Positions 9,798 to 19,499 of a DNA stretch of 64,000 bases are shown here, piece by piece. How positions within the stretch are numbered: position 1 is the first letter of the stretch; the number at the start of each line of letters is the position of its first letter. The position numbers and the translations under genes were made by a program. The notes below the pieces were generated by a model. That model was not told the origin of the DNA. It did no database searches and worked only from the letters and a program-made list of their open reading frames with translations. This DNA is from Argyresthia goedartella (lineage: Eukaryota; Arthropoda; Insecta; Lepidoptera; Argyresthiidae): positions 25,638,715-25,702,714 of the forward strand of contig OX463829.1 of the NCBI GenBank assembly GCA_949825045.1, given 5' to 3'.

Positions 9798-11279
9798 ATG
9801 GCAACATACTCGAACGAAGAATATGCTGATATGCTTATCTGCTACGGATACTGCAATTGCGTGTCCGCACGAGCTCGGACTGAGTACATACGACGCTATC
9901 CCGACCGTCGAGTACCTGATGTGAGCGTTTTCGACGGAGTTTACCGACGACTTCGTGAAACTGGCTCTGTTTCGCGACGACGTACGGACTTAGGAAGACC
10001 ACGTGTCATTGATGACGACGAGGAACAAGACAAAGAAATCGTAGAACGGTTCAGAAGAGACCCAACCACTTCTACCAATATTGTTGCCCATGAACTGGGC
10101 CTAACTCAGTGGAAAGTGTGGTTTACGGTTCATACGGCAGGCCTGTATCCATACCACTACATGCCGGTACATGAAATTGAAGAAGGAGATCCCGCGAGAC
10201 GTATGGACTTCTGCAGATTTATGCTCAATGCAGATATCGAGGACCCGAATTTCCTAAAATTAATATTGTGGACAGATGAATCCAAATTCGATAAGGACGG
10301 TATTACTAATTATCATAACACACACTTTTGGGCTCCTAAAGAACTAGGCAATCCAAATAAGAAAAGAGTAAAGGGGTCACAACGACGATTTAGTGTAAAT
10401 GTGTGTTTATGTTTAGAAACAAAAATTATATTTCCAATAAAAAATATAATAAAAAAAAAACATATTTTTACTGGGCATCATTTCCAACCATTTGATTGGG
10501 CCTTACTTTCTTCCAGACAATCTCAATGGTGAAACTTATGAAAATTTCTTAAGAGGTGACTTAGGTGACCTACTAGATGATCTCCCATTATCCTCGATAT
10601 CGAGGACCCGAATTTCCTAAAATTAATATTGTGGACAGATGAATCCAAATTCGATAAGGACGGTATTACTAATTATCATAACACACACTTTTGGGCTCCT
10701 AAAGAACTAGGCAATCCAAATAAGAAAAGAGTAAAGGGGTCACAACGACGATTTAGTGTAAATGTGTGTTTATGTTTAGAAACAAAAATTATATTTCCAA
10801 TAAAAAATATAATAAAATAAAAATTCATATTTTTACTGGGCATCATTTCCAACCATTTGATTGGGCCTTACTTTCTTCCAGACAATCTCAATGGTGAAAC
10901 TTATGAAAATTTCTTAAGAGGTGACTTAGGTGACCTACTAGATGATCTTCCATTACAATTACTGCGGGACATGTGGTTTCAACATGATGGCTGCCCTGCT
11001 CATTTCAGAAGAAGCGTTAGGGAATGGTTGGACACTAACTATCCTAACAAATGGATTGGACGAGGTGGGCCTTTACCCTGGCCAGCAAGAAGTCCCGACC
11101 TGACTCCCATGGATGTTTATGTATGGGGGCACATGAAGAGCCTCGTTTACAGTGAGCCCAACCCCATATCGTCAGTGGAAGTTCTCAAAGAAAGGATGAT
11201 TAATGCTGCTAACGACATAAGAAGAACATTAACCACTGGTGTAGTGAAAAGTGGACTAGTGGAGCGATCGACGATCTGA
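9798..11279 (+). pseudogene. DD41D transposase disrupted by a 362-bp tandem duplication
   Basis: ATG 9798 (MATYSNEEYADMLICYGYCN) opens a DUF4817-type N-terminal domain (RYPDRRVPDVSVFDGVYRRL), followed by an HTH-like segment and the first catalytic Asp in LILWTDESKF. The block from 10233 to 10590 is then repeated at 10595-10955. Each copy also carries about 70 A/T-rich bases after RRFSVNV where related proteins continue without a break, so the frame shifts. After the second copy the frame from 10857 gives MIGPYFLPDNLNGETYENFL, the second Asp in FQHDGCPAHF and the third in SPDLTPMDVYVWG. The spacing of 41 residues places it with rosa-like DD41D elements (family knowledge). As it stands it cannot encode a normal protein. 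Confidence 0.85.
10233..10955. repeat. Tandem duplication, ~362-bp unit, inside the transposase
   Basis: Both units begin gatatcgaggacccgaattt (10233 and 10595) and end at gatct(c/t)ccatta (10590 and 10955). They differ by about 3 bases in an A/T tract plus single substitutions. The near-identity implies a recent event or an assembly artefact. Confidence 0.92.
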
Positions 11280-11922
11280 ACAAAAAAAAATGCTATAAAA
11301 ACTGAATGATCTCTAGGTCAGGATAATGGGACATCGATGGATGGTGAAGGAGGGAGGCCTATGTTCAGTAATGGAAGCCAGTAGGCTGAACTTGATGATG
11401 CTAAACTTAAGTCAAATTAATTAGATTAATTAAGCGCTATTTATTCTGATGGCAGTAGCCTTAGAAACTAAGTTTCACCTTTGAGGTTAATAAATACCCT
11501 AGAGTGCTATACCTCGTTGGATAGCTTATAAAATTTTAAGCACATCTGCAGAGCAAGTGCCATAATATTTTTTTGAGATATCCAGAAAAGAAAAATATTT
11601 TTTATAATTTGTACTTATTCTCTTAAGTTTCGATCGTCTACAATGACCTATTTAGTTAACTTATTTGCAATTTTAGTCATTGAGGTCATTAAGCATCTCA
11701 TTCTTCAAGTAAAAAACCAAAAAAATAATCATTAGAGTCAAAAAAAAACAAAATATTCAATTCAATAGCCGAAAAATTGGGCATTTTCATTAAAAAAAAA
11801 AAACTCGAATATCTCGAAAACGGTTAAGTTTAGGATGGGGGGTTCCATAGTGAAATCATTTAGAAATGATGTGTACTACACGCCCTTAACGGATCTAGGT
11901 CGACTTTTCCTGTAACCCTGTA

Positions 11923-11967
11923 TATATACAATACATATTCAATCAAAATTTTTGTGGAACCAAGGAA
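11923..11967. repeat. Right half of the split palindrome
   Basis: tatacaatacatattcaatc, continuing to ...ggaaccaaggaa, is the exact reverse complement of the segment starting at 8930. Confidence 0.85.
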
Positions 11968-13010
11968 AATCACAGATTAAATCCGATTAATATCTTTATA
12001 GAACCAAGCGAGAAAATTGGATAGAACAGTTACTTTACCAAGTTAACTTGACAAACGTCTTAGTAGAATCAAACAAGCAAGTTAGTCATCATAACACCTA
12101 CACAGATTATTTGATCAATATATTTGTAGAACCAAACTAGAAAATTGGTTACTACAGTAGTCTTCTGCCTGCTCGGTCATCAGAGAGCGCTCCGTACTAG
12201 GACATTTAGTCAATGTAATAATGCTCTTACAGCTCTATTAGTACTATTAGGACGTTTGATCTTAAGAATAAAAATGGAGCTATTAGGTTAACCTTTGCTT
12301 TTGTTCAGAGCAGAAACTTGAGGAATATTATACTCTCATAACAAAAACATATTTATGCAATTGTGTGTCTGATTGCATTGCAGAAATAAAAAGTTAAATA
12401 ATTTTTGATTTCCCTTCATACTTAAACAGGCTTAGGACTAAATACGTTAACTATTGACTACCAGCGAGCGATACTTCTCTCGGTTGCGAGTTGACTAAAA
12501 CTGATAAAGAAAAATCTTTGTAAACAAATACCTAACACTTACGCAAAAAAAAACCTCAACGAAACGAAGCTATGGATTGCATTTGGTCTCATCACGAAAT
12601 AAGCAAAAACTGATCTCTATTGCAAACTATATTTGCAAAGGAAGGCGATCATTACCTAATACCTACACCAGTCAATTGACCGAAAGAGCGAGTTCAGAGA
12701 ATAATAGACCATCTGGACTGGTTGAAAAGGTTCGTCTGTTATAGGTCGCACCGCACACCTGCTCTCGGCATGGCTCCCGCCCGCCACTCTCTCGGAGCGA
12801 TGTCCGAATAGACCGAATGTCCGATTAGCGTAGGGAAACGTTTCCTTTCGTTCATTGCACAGTAACGTCTCCTAATCGTTCTTCGTACATGACCGACACG
12901 TATTATTTTACAAAGTTAACTTGACAAAGGTCTTAGTTGAATCAAACATATACATTTATTAGAGAAAACAGTTATTGTTGTAACTAATATCATTTTCTCG
13001 GTGGAGCCTC
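11968..13010. other. Non-coding, with short dispersed repeats
   Basis: No gene recognised. The phrases tagaaccaa...gaaaattgg recur at about 12000 and 12128. A ~40-base block (gttaacttgacaaa(c/g)gtcttagt(a/t)gaatcaaac) occurs at about 12040 and 12915. These look like pieces of an old unnamed repeat. Confidence 0.45.
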
Positions 13011-13560
13011 ACTCCTAGGGAACGCGTCCCCAGATGGCGGATAGGGGGTGCTCGACAGGTTGTCCTTCGGACACCTGTAGTGCTGGAGGGACATAAAATA
13101 CCTCCCGCGATCCAACAGGCCCCTTGCCTAGGGTTACAGGTAAAGACGTCAACTGCAGCAGCGGTGGAGAAGGCAGACTTCGGTATGGCAATGCTGGCGA
13201 AAGAGGCAACGGATCTGAAATACCGTTAGGCGGACAGGTTACAGACCGGAAAGGAGCGGAACCCTCCTGCGTAGCGCTTGAAGCTGTGCGACAGTAGCGG
13301 TCACTGTGAGGCAGTAAGGCGACGTGTAATGCCCAGGGTGTCAGTAGGGGACAAGGCAACTGGATCCAAATCCTCCTCCAATCGTTTCGATTTTTCGTTC
13401 CATTGTTCTAAGGAAGGCGAGGACGAGAGGGTGTATCTGCGTAAGCGCGACTGTTTATGCACCAAAATATATCCTGCGCACTTGACTGTTGCGGCTAATA
13501 TAACAGAATCTGAAAAACATCAAGCCCCTTGGCGACAATAATATTATTACCTATTCGTAC
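13011..13560. other. GC-richer block, possibly a fragment of an unidentified element
   Basis: The segment is markedly more GC-rich than its surroundings and carries incidental ORFs on both strands (114 codons minus, 87 codons plus). No domain or motif is recognisable in either. It may be the 5' part of a retroelement or an old exon; the sequence does not decide. Confidence 0.35.
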
Positions 13561-13817
13561 TTATAAAAAATACACCTATTGCTGGCCGTGCGTTCTTTTG
13601 AACCATCAAAAATCTACGTTATCATTTAATGACTATACCACTACGCATACATCACTTAAGTTCTTGGACGTTAAGATAATTATACGTTTATTTTTAATAT
13701 CATAAACTTTCCATAGTACCTAACCCTAACTCCGCTAGCATGACCCGCACTTGGCCATTTTTTCTATCGGGCGGGCGGCGCGCTTCAGTCAGTGTTGAGT
13801 GCCAAAGCCGCCACTGT

Positions 13818-13906
13818 CCCACAGTGGTCCAATGTAGAGAAGAGGCAAAAAATGACGTTTGCTAAGTATTTGTAAATATCTACAGTATTGAAGAATTTTG
13901 AACTTT
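13818..13906 (+). repeat. Dispersed repeat shared with the window's right end
   Basis: cccacagtggtccaatgta, then agaag-ggcaaa-atgacgt, then aatatctacagta and tttgaac, match 63893-63980 in the same order with scattered differences. It may be a 3' end shared by two copies of one LINE or SINE. Confidence 0.65.
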
Positions 13907-14147
13907 TGTTTCATTTTAAATCAAATAATCGACTATTAGATGGAAAGAACTAGTCAATAAAAATACATTTAAAGTCACCCGGTTTACAATATTAAATGCC
14001 AAGTTATTATTTTTAGAAGCCAACCCACAATACTACAATATCGCAATTTGTATGTTTGATTTCACTGCCATTTTATTGATATTGTGGTAGCAAATTTGTG
14101 AAGGTTATCAAAATTTATGTTCATACACACACACCAATTTTTATTAT

Positions 14148-14998
14148 CCCTTTACACCCGAGGTAGTACAATCGTGAGTCTTGACTCTTGAAAAATTATA
14201 CACTGTACCCGAAACTAATTGTGCGATCGCAAACGACGTCGATCGTTCGTGATCTGAGAGCGGGTCAAAATAAACCTTAGTGGTATTGAAACAAGTTTGG
14301 ATGGACTCGTCAGTCGCCAAAGGGATGTGGTAAGGATGGCTGCGTTTTTTGACAAGAGCGACCGCTCAAATAAATGACTCCTATTTAAATAAATTAAGAG
14401 ATTTTTAAAAACCTTTCCCTGTATTTTGCTTGTTTATTAGTTGTTAAAGAAATTATCATGTCATTTTTGTACATTTGTTCAATAGTTTGACGAGAATATC
14501 CTTCGAAATTTAAACTCGCACGATCGTAGCATATCGGTTGTAGTATGTGAACTTAGTTTTAACTATTTTTGTGCTTTTCTTTGTTGTTTTGGTGTTTTGT
14601 GGCTTTAAATTTATTTATTTTATTACATTTAGGACATTTGCTTACGGATGAAGACATATATGAGATTTTGGAAAATGACAATATCTCCGACAACGAAGAT
14701 TTGGACGACGACGATGTAGATTTCGATCTCGATGTCCTATTTCGGCAGACAGCTGAAGAAAACGTAACTGAAGAGGATCAGGATGACGAAACAATCGATG
14801 GAACACCGTCTACGGTATCTACTTCCGCTTTTCCATTAATACAGCCGCCTTCACTGCCAACTGAGTCATCTCTTCCGTCAACATCAAGCTCTACTATCCG
14901 AGAATCAAGAAGTTCCCGTCAAAGGCCTTCCCGTTCAACTTCTGTCCCGAATGATAGATCGAGATCCCCTGCAAGTCATCGTGGAAGAGTTTCCATTT
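14148..14998 (+). pseudogene. piggyBac-type element, N-terminal part of transposase
   Basis: From 14632, right after a splice-acceptor-like ttttattacatttag, the frame reads GHLLTDEDIYEILENDNISD, then NEDLDDDDVDFDLDVLF, then an acidic and Ser/Pro-rich stretch to SRSPASHRGR. This acidic LTDEDIxxIL start is typical of the disordered N-terminus of insect piggyBac transposases. Upstream at 14150 is ttat-ccctttacacccgagg; piggyBac ends usually start CCC after TTAA, so this may be the left end, with the flank one base off (low certainty). No catalytic domain follows; the frame runs into Copia sequence instead. Confidence 0.55.
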
Positions 14999-17900
14999 GT
15001 GGGAGAAGACCAGTGACTTGTGAAGTGTCTGTATCTGATGATAATATTTCGCTAAAAGATGTGATGGTGGTTCCATGTCTATCCACAAATTTACTGTCTG
15101 TAAATAAGATTGTTGATAATGGCTTTGTTGTATGTTTTGATAAGAAAGGTTGTAGGGTTATGCAGAATTGTAAAGTTACTGGCAACCAAGTTCTTTTCGC
15201 AGCTAGAATGGGAAGTTTGTTTAAAGTGAAGGTACCGGAGAATGGGCATTCCATGCCTCTGCAATCTAGGCAAGGGACAGTGAGTGCCAATGCGGTGACA
15301 GTGCCGATTGATGTTCTACATCGTCGGCTGGCCCATCTAGGACAAAAAGTTATTGTTAAACTAAGTGGTGACGGTGCATGTACTGGTGTGTGTTTGCAGG
15401 ATAAGGAGAAGCTTGTTGAGTGTGTGCCTTGTTTACAAGGCAAGATGCACTCCAAACCTTACCCAAGCAGCGCAACTCGAGCATCACAACCACTAGAACT
15501 CATACACAGTGATGTCTGTGGTCCAATGCAGGTCACCAGCGTGGGTGAGGCAAAGTATCTACTGACCTTCACAGATGACTGTACAAGGAAAACCTTTGGT
15601 TTTTTAATGAAAAATAAATCTGAGGTGAGTTCTCATTTTCTAGTTTTTAAAAATTTTGTCGAAAAGCAAATAGGGAAGTCTATTAATGTTCTGCGATCTG
15701 ACAATGGGTCTGAGTATTGCAATGATCAGTTAAGGTCTTATTTGCAAAAGGAAGGTATTATTCACCAAACCTCGGTGCCTTACTGCCCACAGCAGAATGG
15801 TATATCCGAGCGTGTTAATAGAACCATTATGGAAAAGGCTAGATGTATGCTTCAGAACTGTGGTCTTCCGAGTCGCTACTGTGGTGAGGCCGTTATGACG
15901 GCCATTTATCTGAAAAACAGATCCTCTACCAGTGCGCTGTCGGGATCGGTTCCTGAGCGTGAGTGGACAGGTTCGCCTGTGGACCTTAGTCACCTACGTG
16001 TCTTCGGCTGCATAGCTTATGCCTTGGTACCTCAACAAAAACGAAGAAAGCTTGATGCTAAGTCAAAAGCTTTTGTGTTCGTTGGTTATGGTGAAACCAC
16101 TAAAGGATATCGTCTTGTTGACCCTCTTAACCCTCACAAATTGTCTATTCTAGGGACGTTGTCTTTCTAGAAGACAAGTTTTATAATGATGGCTGTGTTT
16201 CATATGAGAGAGGAAGAGATTTTATTTCATTTGACATACATGATAATTATAATAAATCAAATAATGATATTATGGTCAATAATGAAAATAATTGTAATGA
16301 TAATATTGAATCAAATAATGAGAATATTAATAGTAATGAAAGTATTATTGAACCCAATATGAATGAAATTATAACTAGTGGTGAGTCTAATCATGAATTA
16401 AATGCATTTTCAGATGAGGAGCCAAGATCTCCAAACTCTGATCAGTACTGCACTGGTGACGACGGCGATGAGGATGAGAGCCCTCACAAGGATGCCCCCG
16501 ATCGTCGGCCGGCGTCTGCACCTCAAGGAGGAGTAACTGGTCCAGCCGGAACTGAGACTGAACTCCGTCCCGTGCGTAGTACGAGAGGGAGCATACCCCA
16601 AAAGTATCGTGATTTTGACTTATCTAGTTATATGGTAGAGCAGACCTTTAATGAGGAGCCTACAACATATGATGATGCAATGAATTCGTCTGAAAAAGGT
16701 GAGTGGCAGTCAGCCATGCAGTGTGAGTATGACTCGCTATTGCGGAACAATGTCTGGCGACTTGTGGAACGGCCGAAAGGTCATAACGTGGTTAAATGTA
16801 AGTGGGTCTACAAGAAGAAACACGATGCAACAGGTAAGTTCGATAGGTACAAAGCTAGGTTGGTTGCTCGTGGCTTTACGCAAAAGGCAGGCCTCGACTA
16901 CAATGACACTTTCTCGCCAGTTGTTCGTCACTCTACGATGAGAATTCTATTTGCTCTTTCTAACGAATTAAATTTAAGTATCGATCATGTCGATGTTACC
17001 ACTGCTTTTCTCAATGGAGAGTTAGAAGAAACTATATACATGGAACAGCCAACTGGATTTACAAATGGTGATAATAGTAAAGTCTGTTTGTTGAATAAAA
17101 ATTTATATGGTTTAAAGCAGGCCAGCCGTATGTGGAATAATAGAGTACATGATGTTTTAGTTAAAAATGGATATGTCCAAAGTAAATGTGAACCATGTGT
17201 TTATGTTAGAAAATTGAAAACTGAGTATGTAGGTAATAATAGCTCTCTATGTGGATGACTTCTACATTTTTCACAGTAACTGTCTAAACTCTATTTTACC
17301 ATTGTTACAGAATGAATTTCAAGTTAGACATTTAGGTGTTCTGAAAAGTTGCCTAGGCATAAATGTCACTAGAAATAATGATATTTTAATATTGGACCAA
17401 TGTGAATACATAAGGAGATTGTTAGTTAAGTTCAATATGATTAACTGTAAGCCAGTTTCCACACCATTGCCTGTTAACTGTAAGTTAGAAAAGTCTGACG
17501 ATGACTGCTTACAGGATGAAATGTACAAGTACAGAGAGTTGCTAGGTAGTCTTATGTACTTGGCTGTATGCACTAGACCTGATATTTCATATGCATGCAG
17601 TCAACTTGGTCAGTTTAGTAACTGTTTTGGCTTAAGTCACTGGCAAGCTGCTAAGCGTGTTCTACGTTATTTAGCGGGCACCATTAACTATGGTTTGCAT
17701 TTTGTCAAAAGTTGTAACTTAAATATAAATGCATACGCAGACGCAGATGGGGCCAATGATTTAACCGACAGAAAGTCGTATTCAGGCTTTGTCATTCGGT
17801 TTGGTCAAAATGTTATAAATTGGGAGGCTAGAAAGCAACGCTCTACAGCGCTATCCAGCACAGAGGCCGAATACTTAGCCATTGCTGATGTTTGCAAAGA

Positions 17901-18201
17901 CATTTGTTTTGTTAAAAATTTCTTGTCGGAAATCGTAGACAAAACAATAAGTGTAGTTGTATACAATGATAACCAAAGTGCTCAGAAACTTTTGCTTGCT
18001 AAGGAATACTCTCATAAGAAGACTAAGCATATAGATTTGCGCTATCATTATGTAAAAGATCTTATACAGAACGGATTTATAAGTGTAAAATATTTACCTA
18101 CAGATAAAATGATAGCCGATGTATTTACCAAACCATTGTGTAGAGAAAAGCATTGTAATTTTATATTTGACATTAATGTAAAGCCAGTCAGTCAATTGTA
18201 A
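14998..18201 (+). pseudogene. Copia pol polyprotein with two frameshifts
   Basis: 15040-15130 SLKDVMVVPCLSTNLLSVNK is the usual end of the protease region. At 15310-15470 the HHCC zinc finger of the integrase is visible (LHRRLAHLG...CVPCLQGKMHS). The integrase core follows with Asp in HSDVCGP, Asp in LRSDNGSEY and Glu in NGISERVNRTI. A frame change near 16148 links it to an Asn-rich spacer (16272 on) and the reverse transcriptase (WVYKKKHDATGKFDRYKARL, FSPVVRHSTMRILFAL, YGLKQASRMW). A second frame change near 17230, consistent with one extra base, precedes the YVDD active site at about 17245. RNase H follows (YADADGANDLTDRKSYSGF, STEAEYLA, TKHIDLRYHYVKD), ending at 18201. With two frameshifts and no gag or protease it is non-autonomous. 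Confidence 0.9.
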
Positions 18202-18375
18202 AATTTCTAACATGTAGAGCTTTTTTGACTTCTATAAATGTAGAGTGGTCTCTAAATATTTTATTTTATAGAGTCAATGTAGAGTTTTTTTGGTTTTCTC
18301 TTTGTTAGCATGTTAGATGTAGAGCATGTAGATAATTTGACTATTGGCATGTTGTAATGTTAGTCTAAGGAGGAG

Positions 18376-18613
18376 TGTGAAAGATTGAATCTGATGGTAT
18401 CCTAACATTTTCACATCACTACTAATGGTAATAATTTAATCTGTGAAATGTGACGTTTATACATTTTAAATATGGCGTTCTCTCTCTTCCCGTCTCTTGT
18501 GAATTATTGCTTGTGTGGTGCTGCGCTGATAAAATATAATTCTAAATCTAATCGCTGTTAAACTCCTTCTGCTTGTATTTGTCATAATTCGCGTACTATT
18601 TATTGCTGACACA
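18376..18613 (+). repeat. Copia 3' LTR (right boundary approximate)
   Basis: Starts TGTGAAAGATTG directly after a purine tract and ends about tattgctgacaca, giving TG...CA ends and about 238 bases, a plausible Copia LTR length. The absence of a 5' LTR copy prevents exact definition. Confidence 0.6.
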
Positions 18614-18954
18614 ATAAATACGGGAATATCAACCAGGAAGTATTTTCATTCCCGAAACCTTTAAACAACTACGCCACGTACTGCCCAATAATCCCAGAGT
18701 TCATAAAACTTCCTTTGCAAAAAGATCCTTCAATTTTCTTGGTACATACTTATATAATAAGTGTAACCTAATAAATAAAATATATCCTATGAACAATTAC
18801 CAATGTAAGAATGCAGTAGTTAATTGGTTGCTAACTTTAAATTATCAAGAGACCGAAAAACTTCTTGAAGTTATTGCCTAGCTTAGACTTGCACTCCCTA
18901 TAATTTTTCGCGCTCTCACCCTTACACAAACACACGCACATATATACTTACACA

Positions 18955-19091
<137 letters not shown>

Positions 19092-19368
19092 TCACTCACT
19101 CAGTCACAATCACTCATTCACAAACACACGCAACATTCATTTTGTTATTTTTATTCTACAAAAAGCTTCATTATTCGTAGTTTTTATTTTATAATTCATC
19201 CGATTTTTGTTTTTTCTTTTCTTTTTATTATTAGTTTTCCTTTCAAAGCCAATGTTTTCACCATACCTACACACTATGATAAATTACTAACCATAATTTG
19301 TGTAAATGGAGGCCTGGAGTCCTAAAATACAGGGTATCCTAGTTTAGGCTCCAGCCTTTACAAATATT

Positions 19369-19441
19369 AATAATCCATTAGTTATATTATAGCGAATAAG
19401 TACCAAAATTTTGTAAAAATATTTGTAAAGGAAATAAACGA

Positions 19442-19472
<31 letters not shown>

Positions 19473-19480
19473 TTACTTAC
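19369..19480 (+). repeat. LINE 3'-end-like segment with (TTAC)n tail
   Basis: tttgtaaaggaaataaacga followed by seven TTAC-type units. A tail of short tandem repeats after an AATAAA-like word is how CR1/Jockey-like elements end. The body upstream has no recognisable coding part. Confidence 0.45.
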
Positions 19481-19499
19481 TAGAATACTATCTAAACTA

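Larger units (their letters stand above)
8989..11920 (+). mobile_element. DD41D mariner-like element with ~430-bp terminal inverted repeats
   Basis: The ends begin cagg(g/a)ttacaggaaaagtc and are inverted copies over about 430 bases (8989-9420 versus 11496-11920), differing by scattered substitutions and small indels. TA flanks both sides (8987-8988, 11921-11922). The 2.9-kb interior encodes one transposase disrupted by a tandem duplication. Such long terminal repeats are unusual for mariner, whose ends are commonly about 30 bases. The piece at about 11330-11400 (ggaggcctatgttcagtaat...gatgatg) resembles the 3' tail of lepidopteran RTE elements. Confidence 0.88.
14998..18613 (+). mobile_element. 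Ty1/Copia LTR retrotransposon, 5'-truncated
   Basis: Order of parts: end of the protease region, GAG-pre-integrase zinc finger, integrase, reverse transcriptase, RNase H, polypurine tract (aaggaggag, 18368-18375) and a 3' LTR starting TGTGAAAG at 18376. No 5' LTR, gag or protease active site (DTG/DSG) lies upstream; piggyBac-like sequence is there instead. The domain order integrase before reverse transcriptase is diagnostic of Copia rather than Gypsy or BEL. Confidence 0.9.

Noticed and set aside
13015..13359. 114-codon minus ORF in the GC-richer block
   Set aside because: No recognisable domain; proline/leucine-rich composition follows from base content, and the opposite strand is equally plausible.
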